Assembly (NCBI GenBank): GCA_019633425.1
Contig: WSUB01000211.1
Span: forward strand, 5,153-62,766
Length of the DNA: 57,614 nt
Source: Tulasnella sp. 424
Lineage: Eukaryota; Basidiomycota; Agaricomycetes; Cantharellales; Tulasnellaceae
Direction: 5' to 3'
The notes beneath the pieces are model-generated. The model did not search any database, was not told the origin of the DNA, and worked only from the letters and a program-made list of their open reading frames with translations. The translations under genes were made by a program, and so were the position numbers. This document shows positions 43,124-56,113 of the stretch, one piece after another; position 1 is the first letter of the stretch, and each line of letters opens with the position of its first letter.

Positions 43124-46100
43124 GACTTTGTGATGGCTGATGAAAAAGGAATAGCAGCTAGAGGAGTGGTATGGTGCTAAGGTGTGTGAGGATGATGCTG
43201 GGGGGGGAGGGGGGAGGGGGAGGAAGACCGAGAAGAGAGGTGGGTAAGGTCGGAGAGCTTTTGTAGGAGATGATGTGTGGGTTGCTGGTTGTTGTCCCTT
43301 TTCCTCCGTGTACGGCCTTAACCGGCAACTCAGCCCGAATCTCCCTTCTTCTGCCCCTCAACACTGGATCACCCTGCAATACACCCCTAGCACACCAAGT
43401 CACTCCTCACTCCCTCATAGACTTGCAATGATTCAACAGAGAGTCCAGACTCTTTTTTCCCAATGACGATCCATGACCCATTCGTAGAAAGCTCCACTCT
43501 CCATTAGGTCCAGTATGCGCGCGTCAACACTACTCAGTAATGCCCTAGTGTTATCCGAACGACCCGGTTTCCGCCTGCCTACTCCCTCATGGCCCATCTC
43601 GCTCGAGGCTCGCCGACTAACTCGTCCATGACCCAACATTATCCCAAAAACGCATCCACTCATATGGGCTGTTAACGTCCACCCCCTTCTTCTTCGGCTC
43701 TTTGCTCCCTTTACACCAAACTTGCGACAACCTCCCAAACCGTACGTCGGATCCCGCCGAAACAAATTTTGCCGTGGAAGCGGGGACACGGCGGCGGTGT
43801 ATCGCGCGTCAGCGTACACCGAAGAAAGCGCCTTTTCTCTTTCGGTTGGCTGTTCACAAGAGCCGCCGCCACCCCCCTCTCGATGCATGCTCCGGTTGGC
43901 CCGCCTACTATGGGTGTGGCTGCTACCGGAGGCTCTGGAACGTCGAACTTGGGGGCCACTTACCCCTTTGTTGGGCTCTCTATTCCTCAAACTCCAAGCC
44001 GCAATCGATCCGCTCTCGCGCGATGAGGTCTTACCGCTGTCGGGGGGCGGTGCACTCCTGCGCTTTTCGGTCTCTTTCATTCCATCTTCACCCCCGCTTC
44101 CCGACTCGATTCTTCTTGTGTACTACCGACCTGTCCTCAGTCGACTACGCAGTACCAGGAGTGTACGGCGCAGGAGAGCGGGATTTCCACCACCGAGAAA
44201 CAAACTCGCTCACCGTTGACAAGCCCCCCAAAAGTTCGCTTATCCGTCAGTCTTTTGGTCCTCTAACGCTAGTGTATCCTTTTCCCAGGCACTGGAGAGG
44301 GAGAAATGGAAGCACAAACAGAACGGTCTGGGACGATCTACGAACCAACAGAACCCCTCCCCACTGAAGCTCCACCCTTGAGCTTATTCTCTCAAACCAG
44401 TTCTCACTCTCCCCTCCTCTTCTTTCTACTTTACTTTCCGTTCCCAGTCATAGCTTTGAGTGCACCTTGTCCATGTCATCCCGAAGAATCACCCAACCCC
44501 AACTTTTTTGCAAATCGACTCGCCTGGTCGTCCGAAAAGAGACGTAGGCTCTCGTCTTTGAGGCCTGTCTTCCCGCCCAATGCCATCTCGGTGTTCATCC
44601 TTCTCAAAAGCATCTGAATCATCCGCGTCATCATCGCTCCCCCGCCCCCCCTTTTCTCAACTTGCCGCAAGCAGTACTCTTCTTCTTCTCAAACTCAAAA
44701 GCACAGAAGAGCTCTATATACCGTAGAAGAGAGCGCGGAAAAAACAAGGTTCGAGGAATAGTCAATTTCGGTCGAACAACGTGTGCAGTCATTTCAATCA
44801 AAGCATCGTGTTCAAGACGTCGACTATTTCAACTAGAGCGTGGCGTGGGCGTGCTCCAATTTGGGTTTAAAAAGGGTTCTGACGAGAGCACCACAAATAT
44901 TTTGGATATACTTGTGATTGTATAGTATACGTGTTTTGGCATATGAGTTGAACATGCGTTAGACTCGGAGTCGCTCGGCCGTTGATGTGATCTCCTGATT
45001 TGGAACATAAGAGAGGAGATCCGGCCAAGGCTAGAGCTCGTCTGAGCGCGCAAATCATAAACGTCCTCGTTAAATTCTCGTACTTGTACATATCTGGAGA
45101 GAGAGGCCTGAGAGCCGATCATCCATCCCTCGCGCTCATTACCGCAGGCGCCGGCCGAGCTCGGTCCCCATTCGTCCGTCCTCCTACTCTACCAGCTTGG
45201 TATTCACAGACCTCCTCTTCCTCTCGCATGATCCCGATAAAGTCCTCAAGAATTTGGGGTCCATTACCCGCTATTGTCCAGTATTGACGATGATATACGA
45301 TATGGACCGTTCACGCTATTCTGTCTCCTTTCCCCTCAGCCCCCCTCCTCCTTTCTCCCGCTAATCCCTCGGAAATTTGGGGGACGGGGGAATAAGAGCG
45401 GCGAAGAACCTGGATCCCGCGTGCGATTCCCGAGCCGGAGCATGGGTCCTCGGAGAACTCCTCACTAGATACGCATATGAATGAATGTGGTTGATAAAAG
45501 CGGCACATCGGATTCGTTACCAGTAAGACATTTGATTATTACGATCTATTTACTTTGGCGTATATTACTACTGTGTCACGATATGCCCCCAAAAGCTCAG
45601 TAGCCGGCACAGTCGGGAAGGGGAGCCGGCGCAGTGGTGAACAAGTTAATTGGAGGGTGGGAGGGTGAGGAGCAATAGTGATGCGCGTGATCTGCTTACC
45701 TACGCTATCAGTGCACAAGCCCTATCGCCTTTGCTTTTCGAATAGAAGAGAGAAAGGCAAACGACACTATTGTGTCCCACATGGTTTATCGTACGATTGA
45801 TAGCTAGGGTGTTTTGACTGCCTTGTTATTACCCGAACGATAACAGGACGCACAACGAATGGGCTCTTGTTAAAACCCTCGACCAGCTGACTTGCTCACC
45901 TGCCCACAACAACGACGTGTATCAGCTCGGAGTAAAAATTCCCAAACTAATTATTTCGGTTTCCCGATGTCTGTCTCCTCTGATCTGGTTCAATGGAGAG
46001 TTTGGAACGGCGGAAGACGTAAACGGGATTATGCCTCTTCACGAGCAAATGGGTGTAAGCTCGTGCATAGGGTCGGTGTCGGAGCGGAACGAAGGAAAGA

Positions 46101-49100
46101 TTATTGCAGGTGAATGACGAAAGAGTGGTGGTCACCTGGTCCGAAAAAGGATCCACATTAACCTCCTGACGCCGCACTACCCTCCCCCCTGCATGGTTTT
46201 CTGTACGTACATCATGAAGTACAGCCATCCCATCAAACCTCGTGAGCTGCTACCCTGTGAAAAACTATAAAGTCAAAAGGTTGAGCCACCTGAGTCAAAC
46301 CGTATATGTTCCGAGACGCCCCTTGAAGAGTGCGCGGGCGGACGTGACGAGCTGAATGTTGTGAATTACTCGAGGAAAGCCGAGGGGTGGAGTGGGGTGG
46401 CTGTGTCTCCCCGGCTCGCTGGGCCGACAGTTCCCTCTCTGGCGAAGTGGAGATAGGCAGCCATCAATTCCGAATCGGTGATTTCTTAGAAGTTGACACT
46501 TGGGGCAAGTCAAGGAAGCCCAATACCCATGTCTTTCTCGACTTCACCACTATCTCATCAACTTCTCGTTCTGAGATGTACCATGACTGCACTAGTGCTA
46601 TCTGTAGCCCATATTGACCAGTCATCGCGCTTTTCCTTTTTGTTTTCCCATTTTTCCAAGAAACGCTCTATCAGTCTATTGTATGGTGTCTTGTGATCTT
46701 ATCTCGATGTCTGAGACTGCACTCTCCCTTGTGTGTTTCTTTCAGAAATCGGAAAGAAAAGGGGAGACTTACCCGCTTTCGGGTACATATGACGCAAACC
46801 TGATTCTCTTCGCATTCGGGATTGGACGTTTTCTGCATCAAGGGGGAGCGGAAGGAAGCACAGTGGCTAAGTGCGCCCTACTTCGGTGGACAAACGCAGA
46901 TGCACCTTGGCGGCCCCGCCGCGGACGCGCCCGTTTGTTCCTAAATGAAATTTCCATCCATTCCACCCTAGAAGCCCTCTTTGTGCGCAGCGGTGATCTT
47001 CTCCGTGTACGCTCACGTTGTTTTTTGATAAATGGAAAAGGAACTATCACACACGCGGATGCACCGCAATTCGACCGCCGGTCTTATTCGAGTGACAATT
47101 GGCTTTTCCCTCGATCGAGAGTTGATTATCGGACAAACGTGTCAGGTACTAGATAGAACTTAGCGCTCTATCTTGGCTGTGCGAGTTACTAAAAGCGTAC
47201 ACATTCTTACCCTCCCTTCGACTTTTTGATCGACTCGCTAGTACACATGAAACAGACTTGCTCCTCGAAACCTCGCAATTCACTATCCCCACCCACACTT
47301 GTCTCGTAAACTTGCCCCAAGACTTGTCTTTGTCGTAAACAACGGGACAAGAGCTCCGGAGGTATTTCACTATGGTTACGTTTCAAAAGGAATGTGCCGC
47401 AAGTCCTAGGTTTTCCCTACTCGTCCGCAGCCTTCCCCGAACGTTCCGAGACTGATGCGGTTTGTTTCGAACTCGGGGAAAGAGACGTCATGAAGAATGA
47501 CTCTTTTTTGGTGCCGAACGACAAATGAGAATTGCAACTGTCGTTGGTTCACAAAGTTCCACGTCTCATTCGAACCACAAGACATTATTCCAGGACTGAT
47601 TGTATTGTAACGAGGCAACGCCAAAACCCGTTCTTTCCCTTACGAAGACCCTAAATTCACGCACGCCAATTCACTGGCAGTACACTTTTCCGCGTGTCCA
47701 GACAACTCCCGGGAGTTCCGGACGACAATTCGGCACACTTGATTAGGGCCGCTTGTACGTAGGAATCAACAAAAACACAAGACTGTGCCGAATTTACCGT
47801 CTTCTTACTTTCACTTCACCTCTTGGAGCCGAAGCGGCATACTCTGCCTAAATGAGATTGAAGCGGACATGAACTAATTGGCCACAAAGAACTGCAGGTA
47901 CTGCGCGGGAAGATACATTTTATGAACGTCATGCGTCACAAGACGTATTTCCAGAAGCGGGATAAGATTCAATAATACCTAAAGAAAATGCAATGTCGTT
48001 CGTCGTGGGGCTGCGAAGGATCGTATTTGCAACTAGGCGGAGTCTTCAAAGAGCCGCTAGGACGACTTTGTGTCGGGAACGGGAATGACGTCGATGACGA
48101 TATGGCCTTGGTATGCGTCGCGACCCCACGCCAACCCAACCTCGTGCCGAGTTCCCCGTTATCTAATCGTAACGCTGTTTCGCGGGCAGCCGTGTGCCGC
48201 ATCCCTGAAAGCTCATAAACTCGTTATCGCCCCAACGCGCCACCTAGCTCGATCATCGAACCCGCCGACAAGACAAGGTAGTCTATCTCGTCTTCAAGTT
48301 TATACGCTGGACACTCCCGAGTCTAGCTCCCGAATCCAGATCCGCTCAGCTGACGGTTCGGTCGCGTCATCGATCGTTGCCAATAACCACGGACGACGGT
48401 ATCCCAAGGTTAACCTTGCCCTTATTGACGACGAGAGCGCGCCCGGGCCCGGCCGTGGGCTACGTACGTATTGAAGCCCAGCCCGTTTCGAACACGTCCT
48501 TCGTCGTTGAGAAGCCCACACAGGCCCCAAACCCAGAAGTCCGAAGTCCGGATCCTAGTCTCAATGACGACGGCATTAAGGCCCTTCCCGAGGGTCAATG
48601 ATGTAAGAAACGAATAAGTTCCTAAAACGACGATTCCCGAACTCAAAACCTTAACACCTCTCGAGCCATGACATGACTTGCCACGAGTCTCGATGTCTGC
48701 TTCTTTTCATCGTTCAGGCCTGAAGGCATGTCTTTAACACGCGTGTGGAGCACGTTGGGGCTTGAGGGTTAACCTGCCTCCTTCCTATGGTAATCACCCC
48801 CAACGGTTTCGAGCTCGTCGAGGGTTTTGAAATTTGTAAAACGGGAGCTTAACCTAGGCGCTCTGCTCGTATATCTCTCTTTGCCCCAAGAACTAAACCG
48901 AGGCATTTCGAATCATTCTATCCGAAGCAATGAGAATGCCGCGGGTTTTTCTGCAAGGGAAGCCTCAATTCCCTGGGGTGGCGTCAAAATTCAAGGTCGA
49001 TCGAGGAAGTTTTCCCCACATATGAGCGATTTCCTAATATGGGAGAAATACACCCTCAGCTAGGGTTTTTCGAAGCATTACGATGACTCGTGCTGAAGAG

Positions 49101-50123
49101 GCGGTGTTGCTAAAGGGCCTTTTCGTTCCCAACGCTTGTTGCCAGAGCTAACTAGTTCTGCGCAACCCCGAGGTAAATCTTTTCCTGGGAGCGATCGTCA
49201 ACCCCGTCCGTTAGTTACCCCCATGAAGAAAGGAGGCTGTTCGCCGTATCCCGTCCATTGGACTCACTACTTTACCACAGGCACGGGGCACGGAGGAGTT
49301 AATCAACGCATTTATCTTCGTTATCCGATGCCGAACTTGCCTCCCGTTCCCGGCTTGGCTGTGCCAATCCCCGAAGCGCTGGGGACAGCCGGGCAACACC
49401 GTCCCGGCACCGTCCTGTTATCTCCAAGCCGTGTTCCACTGCAATCAGCGCTGATAACAGCGTCTATTACGTCTTTGGAATTTCATCTAACACTGGATCG
49501 CACGCTCGGTGCGGAGTTCGGTGTTTACTCAATCTGATCTAGCCAGACGCGTTCGAGAGGAGTTGGGTCGCAAGTTACCGGCCGGTGCATTCCCAGAATC
49601 CAAAGGGTCGTAGGTTTCTTCGTATGAAGCAAATGCAATCGGTTCAACAAAGTTGAGACGAGGAATTTCACCAAAGCTCCAGGAAGTAAATCTTTTGCAA
49701 TGCGTTGCAGATAGCCAGACTCCACCAAGGCATTGCAGGCCAAACAATCCTCGTGTCCCATGAGAACTTGCTGGCTTGTAGTGGCCAAAGCGTATTATAC
49801 ATGCCTGGGCGGAGCTGAGAACCAAAAAGACCTGGATTGGTCTCGATTCGAGCAAAGTCAAACTTGAACATTTGATATCCTTTGTGATTGTTGCGGGCGA
49901 AAGCGAATAGTTACAGTCGATGCGATAAGGAGAAGGGAAACAAAGAACGAACGAGCGATGTTCAAGATGCTGAAAAAGAAAAGAAAAAGAAAAATGCGAT
50001 CGTACTAAGAACTGGTGTGAGATGCGAAATGCCAACGAGTGGTTAAAAAGTCCGGGCTTTGGTGATACCTGCAGACCGAAACAGGATAGGCAACAGAAAC
50101 CACCGTACTAGCCTTCAGTAAAT
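43124..50123. other. Gene-poor stretch, 7.0 kb
   Basis: Apart from the kinase promoter (CT-rich on the minus strand, with a G-rich run at 43199-43225 on the plus strand), I found no convincing gene. The longest ATG-started frames (44080-43433 minus, 215 codons; 46614-47156 plus, 180 codons; 49136-49537 plus, 133 codons) have no recognisable motifs and no supporting exon chain. No tRNA B-box, LTR or terminal inverted repeat was recognised. It could hold lncRNA, long leaders or decayed elements. Confidence 0.5.
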
Positions 50124-53100
50124 CTAACCCCAAGGATTATTCGGATTCCAGCCTGACTTCTTCTTATCATCCTTGGATCCCGCGCTCCATGGGTCAGCCA
50201 AGCTCGTGGACGAGATACTGCCATCTGCCCCTCCAAAACTGAGTGTCGGACCGGGAGCCGGTGCACCATACGCAGATATCGACCCATCTATACCGCCAAA
50301 CGATAAGGCTGGCTCTCGTGCCGGAGCAGATAGAGGGTAGCCGAAGGAACTTGTGTTTTTGCCGAATCCTCCAGCACCGTTGGTTAATGGCGGCAGGTCA
50401 TCAGCCGGCGACCAATCCGACGAAGACCATGAGCTGTACGAAGGTTTCGAGGACATCGAGGCTGAAGTCCAATGACCAGAAACCGGTTCGGAGACGCCTT
50501 CACTTGCCGTTGCTGCCCTGGTGAACTTGGGTGGTGGGTCGCTTGGAAGATCCGGTACGGGTTTGTCATGAAACGGTGTCCTCGTGGGTCTTGGGGAACC
50601 TCTTGGAGTTTGATCTGCATCTGCTGCTGGTATCGGCGCAGATTCCGACCGCTCTAGTGGCGCGGTAGCAACAGGAGGGACGACTGGTCGAGTCGGGGTT
50701 GGCATTTTGATCTTATTAGGATCCAAATCCTCCTTCCCCAGCGCTTTGCCAATCGCTTGAAAATCGAAGCCGGCTTTCGCAGGAATGGCGGGCGACTCTG
50801 GTGTTTCATTGGTATCGTTTGAAACGGCAGGTGTTGTCGCTCGTGGCGTCGAAGCGTCCGGTTGCGGCGTGCGTGGTTTGGGGGACCCAATGGAGTGCCG
50901 CTCCATCCGCTCAGGCAAATCGTCATCTTGGTCTTTCGACGTCCGCGGCGTACTTGGTTTGCTGCCAAGACCCGATGGTGGAGGTGTGACTTTGACTTGC
51001 GGCCCGGTAGAGTTGCGTTTGAACCAGCTGAACCGGCTTTTCGCTTTTGGTTTTGCTTCTTCGGCCTTGGCAAACTCTTTCTCCATGAGCTCCTCCAAGT
51101 CCTATGAGAACGTACAAAATTTAAATTCAAGTTCCGTAGGTCGTCTGAGGCAAATGTAGATCTTACCTCAGGCTCATCGAAATACGTGGCGGAGACAGGG
51201 AATCCAAGTTGCTCCAAAATAACCGGCATATACACTCGGTAGCTCATATGCCCGGAAATCTTGTCTGTCACCTCAACGTTCTCCAGCCCCGGAACGTTCT
51301 CAACCGGCCGGAGTCCAGCAACCGTATTTAGACCGCCAGAGGTCGCACGGAACAAGTAGTTGAGGATCCAATCATTGCGCGCATAACCGTTTACGAACCG
51401 TCCAGACACTGCTCCACGAACTTCGAACCACGTCTTTTTGGGTGCTGTTACGCATGCTCCAAGAAGGAACACATCTTGCACGATGCCGTATGCCTTCGCC
51501 TTAGCCAGTTCGAGGAGAGCGTAGAAGATGACCCGAGCGCCAAGCGAGAAACCAATGAGAGTTATCGGCCGTACTCCGAGATGACGCTTCATCAAGACGT
51601 CGGCGAGAACTTTACCGGCAGCAACGGAGCGATCCAAAGCATTGGACCAGGGATTGTCGATGAGGTATCCAAGCTTGGTGAGAACTATGTGGGGCAACTT
51701 TTAGCCTCAACGGCCATCACAGCGCAGAGGCGGGGAACGTACTCAAAGGCCATTGGATCGCGCTCATTAACGCAGTCATCACTGTAGCTTGCAAGACGGT
51801 GGTAGAAAGCTGAGAGAGCACTTCCGTCGTTAGGATTTTCAGCGCGTTTCCTGTCTCTCCCATCATTTCCGGTTCCCATAGGACGCTGAAAGCGTCGCCA
51901 ACGATGGGATCCAGGACACTAAATGGCAATCGAACGTCGTCTTGTGGGCCTGACATGAACCTAACGATGAAATATCCGTCGGTAACTGGCTTTAGTGTGA
52001 TAAATTTAAAAGGCACGTTACCCTGGCACAGTGAGGATGCAGTTGACGCGTTTGCTGTTATGCAGGGGCAAGAGTTCAAACGTCTTGACTTGCTGAGTCC
52101 GCCTGACCATTCCTTTCGCAGCGATACTGGAACCAGTAAGGGTGCCGCTAGTGGTAATTATGGCCGCGCCAGCCGTGCTGGTAAGGAATGCGGTCGTGCC
52201 AGAAATGCCGACTGTGCCAAATGCTGCGCCAAGACCTGCGCCGATGACGGGAGCAAGGACTCCAGCCGATAATCCGATGACGAGACCGCCACCTAAGGAA
52301 GAGTAGAGTAAATCTTACGCTCGCTAGATCCAGATCCGACGCCTACTCACCAATTGTCGCAAGACCAACCATCAAGTACCGCTTCTTCTTTGCAGCCGCC
52401 TCTCTGCCGTCGATGACCTCTTTCTGCTCCAATTTCTCGATGCCTTCCTGAATTTCCAACGCATCCGTCACCCGCTTCTCAAATTTCACCACATCCAACC
52501 AACCCAAGCCCATTTTAGCGGCGATGTTTTCTAAAAGCACCCGAGAACGGGCATCGTAGACGCTGTCCGCAATTAATAGCAGGAACAGGTCGCAGAGAAC
52601 GGTCCACCGAATGTCGAGGGTGACATTTTCATCAGTGCTGGAAAGCGAAGTGCTGACGCCTGGCATCGATACGGGAGCTTTTGGCTGAAGGATGTTCGTA
52701 GTAGTTTGCGTTGGTGTTTCTGGTGGAAGGGCGGGAGTAGACGGTGTTGGTGGGTCGTCGAGGGCAGGCTCCGTCTTGCCCTCTGGAGCTTCTCCTATCA
52801 CGGTTATATCGTCTTCTTCCTCATCAGGATCCTCGGCCAACCTCTCCTTCTCTTTTTCGATCGCCGTCTCCCTATCCCGCAACTCCTTCTCTGCTGCTTC
52901 CGCAGGGTCGTACTCTGGGTTTCGCACAGTATGTGTCGTCTGTAAGGCCGGGACAAGGTCCGCAGCACAGACGCCATGATGCGCTAGTGATTCAATCATC
53001 TTCTGCTCTAAAAGCGGTAAAATAGTGAAAGTTGGGTCAGGCTGCTTCCCTGCGCCCAGTCGACAGAATACACTAACCGGCAGTTTCCAACTCCATATGA

Positions 53101-53648
53101 TAATATAGCCGACCCATAATCCTTAAGCTCCATAGCTCCATAGCATGAACGGGTGCCTTGAGCTCCTTGGATCCCACCTTCTTCAACTGCTCACTCATCT
53201 CTCGCATTGTTAGGGCGCATAGCCCAACATATGCAATCCTCTGAGCTTCTGTCAGCAAGTTCTTGGTCTGCTGCATTTGACTTAGTGGGGTCATTGCCTT
53301 GTCTTCGTCGAAGAGGTACTTGGTCCGGAGGTAGGCGTCATCGGCATCCTGGTCGTCGTCCAACCGCAGTCGGGTATAATCTGCCTCACTCTGTTCCAAC
53401 TTCTCTCTCCATTCATGACCAGAGTTGTCATAGTCCAGCAGGTGTCCAGTAGCATTCCCGCCTGATATCTTCTCTGGCGGCACGTAGTGGAAACGTTTCT
53501 CATCTTCCTCGTCCAGTCCGAGAGGGTTATCACCTGCTCGAACAATCGGCATGTCCTGCCAGCCATCGTCGTCTAAGTCGTCGCCTGATGAGCTCCATAG
53601 CGTTGATGATGATGTCGCTGATGGAGGCTTTAAAGCCGCTGAGGGCAT
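50124..53648 (-). CDS. DUF726 alpha/beta-hydrolase-like protein (Mil1/TMCO4 family)
   Basis: Exons 53648-53078, 53007-52351, 52292-52022, 51960-51743, 51684-51167 and 51101-50124 encode 1070 residues. An acidic N-terminus precedes a helical part. Next comes a Gly/Ala-rich hydrophobic stretch (about 405-465; GLVIGLSAGVLAPVIGAGLG), which probably inserts in membrane. The DUF726 core follows, with nucleophile elbow PITLIGFSLGAR (Ser619) and NDWILNYLFRATSGG. Yeast Mil1 binds the AP-1 adaptor, and TMCO4 is the animal relative; the reaction is not established. The C-terminal 325 residues are Pro/Ser-rich, with two near-identical SFGG(I/A)DGSIS repeats, a DPW motif and a final NNPWG, candidate adaptor-binding peptides. 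It is oriented toward the same side as SRP14, 181 bp away. Confidence 0.9.
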
Positions 53649-53829
53649 TTAGAGTGGAGGAAGGGGAAAGGTGCAAAGGGGGAACACTGGGAAGTCGCCG
53701 TGGCCAGCGTTTCGAATCAGACCAGGGGCCGGACACACACGACAGGCTAAATCTAAGGGTGCGCCACGGAGCACGGCTGGGCGCGAACGAGTACAGATAG
53801 CTTCGTGAAACGTACTACAAAGACCAAAA

Positions 53830-54706
53830 CTACACCCCAGGCTCGCTTTTTAAACGCTGCTCCTCGCGTTTCGCCGCCGCCTTTCGCTCCTCGTCCTGAC
53901 GAATTGCCGCCTTGATCCTCCTTACGCGTTTACGGCGGCCGTTCCCTCTCTTGGCTCCTTCGATAATAATATCTTCAACCAACTTCTTCTTCCACAGTGC
54001 CGCTTGTTCGGCCTTTTGCTTCTCTTTCTTCTTGTCGCGTTTCCGCAGAGTAGTCATCGAGGCTTTGAGGAGGGCAGCATATACTGCATGGAACTTCCCC
54101 AGCTCTGCTGATGATATCTGGACAATATCGCGGCATGTTCAAGATAGACTAAAGCTACATATTAAGCGCCACTTACCAGCGTCTCGAACTTAGCGTGACC
54201 ATCGGTAGCTCGTAAGAGGCATTTGTACTCGACTTCATCATTCTGAGACACCGGCACGGCTCCGCCGTTAGGGTCATAAGCATCTAAGTCACTCGTAATT
54301 AGCACAATGAATCCTGATTTGGGGAAGCACGTACATCGCTTCTGGGTAAGCCAGACTGTGCCCTGAGACTTCGTGCCTTCGAATAGCCCCTTTAAGCGTT
54401 CAAGGAACTGAGACCCGTTCAAGAGCAGAACATGAATCAAATCAGCGATATATATACTCGCTGTCTCAACGACTTACGCACAGTCTCGTTATCCAGAAGC
54501 TCCATCGGCTCATTGGAGTCACCTTTCGCTTTGCCTTTCGATACACCCGCCTGCATGATGGCCACCTGCAGAGATATGCGCGGAGGACTTGAAGAGCCCG
54601 AAAGCTGTGTGCCTGGACTCTGCTGAGGGGAGACGGTGGAGGAAGGAGTAGCAGGGGAGCTGGGCGGCGAGGTCAAGTCGCCGTGTTGGGGGAGACCGTT
54701 CATCAT
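53830..54706 (-). CDS. SRP14: Signal recognition particle subunit SRP14
   Basis: Exons 54706-54482, 54407-54335, 54283-54177 and 54117-53830. Core SRP14 segments are clear: MELLDNET-FLERLKGLFEG, GTVWLTQKR-YA, EYKCLLRATDGHAKFETL, and ISSAELGKFHAVYAALLKAS followed by TTLRKRDKKKEKQK. SRP14 pairs with SRP9 or its fungal equivalent on the Alu domain of SRP RNA and slows translation during targeting. Taking the first ATG gives 230 residues with a 67-residue Ser/Pro-rich extension. The conserved protein starts at the internal Met at 54505-54503, giving 163 residues. The basic C-terminus is longer than in human SRP14. Intron 1 uses the donor GTGCGT; a GTAAGT donor 4 bases further would break the frame. 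Confidence 0.93.
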
Positions 54707-54812
54707 GTCAACAAAGTGTACGATGGCGATGATATTCTAAAAGAACTACGATGCACAGGAAAAACAATACAAATAGAGAGCGTAAAGTAGCGGTAGCGCG
54801 ATACGAGACTGC

Positions 54813-55927
54813 TCAAGTCGAGGCCAGGGCCGCAAGAGAATTGTTCGTCGAAGCAGCCAGCTTTTCATATTTCTTCTCCTCAGCCTTCGCCGTGACTGCC
54901 ATCCCTTGCAGCTTCTCATCCTGAAGCTTCAATTTCTGATCCATTCCCAATATCAGTGAGCGAATCTGCTCAAGGTGATCTGTCAACGATGGCTGTCCGC
55001 CCGCCTCGCTCGACGTCTGGGGCAAAGCAGACGGTGCCAGGGAGGAGGGTGAATCTGGACGCGATCCATAGTCAAGTGTCGCTACGCTTGGAGAGCCTCT
55101 GTGGGATGACATTGAAAGTCCTCGAGTCACGACGGACGGGCGTCGGCCAGGGCCAGCAGAGGCAGGTGTCGCGGAAACGGGGGCCCGAGTTGCCATTACC
55201 GGTGATGAACGAGGATCGGTTGTTGCGATAGGATTTAGTTGAGCGGCCAGATTGAGGGTCTCCTACGATGATAAAACGGGTAGAGTCGGTAAATGCGCTC
55301 CTCAGATTGGAAAATGGCGTACCATCCAATTATCGCCAACAAGTCTAGCGAGCTCTCCCTCCAGGATACGTTCTCTTCTCTTGCCTTTTTCCAAATCCGC
55401 CATGCACAGCTGATTCTCGCGTTGTGTTGAGTGATAAAGTAGTTCCAATTGTTGATGCTCCCTCTCCAGAGCCTGGACTTTGCCCAGTGGCGGCCTGGCA
55501 GCCAACTGGCTTTGAAGGTTGGTTGCCAAGCTCGTCAACTGAAGGGGAAAAGGTCGGAGCGTGTTAGATCCAACCACGAGCCGAGCGTTGACGTTATACT
55601 TACGCGTTCGATCTCTTTCTGCGCGTCCCGTAATTCCATCCGCATCTGCGCCACAACAGGGTTCTCTTCTAATTCGTCTGATTCGAACTTTGTGCTCAAG
55701 TCCAGTACTGATGTGCTCCCGTCCCTTCTTCTCCTTGCAGATGAAAACGACATGGATGTATCGTTCGCGGCGCTCCGATTGCTGGTGTCCATGGAGGTGT
55801 CCATGCTAGAACGTCCACGAGCGGAAGCTGCAGCGCCATTCCCGTCGCGTACAACCCCGAGTTCGCTCGCTGCAGAGCCCGAGTTCGACGGCCGGTGTGA
55901 GCTACGAGTAGTTTGTGAGCGTCGCAT
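54813..55927 (-). CDS. Coiled-coil protein of unknown function, 329 residues
   Basis: Exons 55927-55604, 55538-55323 and 55262-54813. The N-terminus (MRRSQTTRSSHRPSNSGSAA) is basic and Ser-rich. The middle (about residues 85-185: VVAQMRMELRDAQKEIERLT, VQALEREHQQLELLYHSTQR, LEKGKRRERILEGELARLV) is heptad-like coiled coil. A Ser/Pro-rich linker leads to a second short helical region (LTDHLEQIRSLILGMDQKLK). I do not recognise the family; cytoskeletal or spindle-pole adaptors look like this, but so do many others. It is divergent from GOS1, with 186 bp between start codons. Confidence 0.75.
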
Positions 55928-56113
55928 CGTGAAAAAAGGAGAGCGTGAAGATGTGAAGAGTTGGCTGTTGGTTTGAAGCAAAGAGGACGTTCGCCTTGAG
56001 GCGCGTGGACAAACAAACAATGGTCTGTTCCTCCTATTCGGCAACTCCCGCAGTTTCGCTGACGACGTGCATTGCAATCTCGACCAACCGCTTTGACCAA
56101 AACCTCGCCAGCT
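55928..56113. promoter_or_regulatory. Bidirectional promoter, coiled-coil gene / GOS1
   Basis: Only 186 bp separate the divergent start codons, so both promoters and leaders must overlap in this region. No TATA box is obvious. The frame on the minus strand stays open through much of it, so the coiled-coil protein could begin further upstream, in which case the promoter would be even shorter. Confidence 0.5.

Noticed and set aside
43433..44080. Minus-strand frame of 215 codons with an ATG start upstream of the kinase gene
   Set aside because: Arg-rich, no recognisable motif, and a competing plus-strand frame of similar length overlaps it; likely chance.
46614..47156. Plus-strand frame of 180 codons in the gene-poor region
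   Set aside because: No motif, no codon pattern consistent with neighbours and no exon partners.
49525..50035. Minus-strand frames near the 3' end of the DUF726 gene
   Set aside because: No ATG in good position for the longer one, several overlapping frames of equal quality, no family match.
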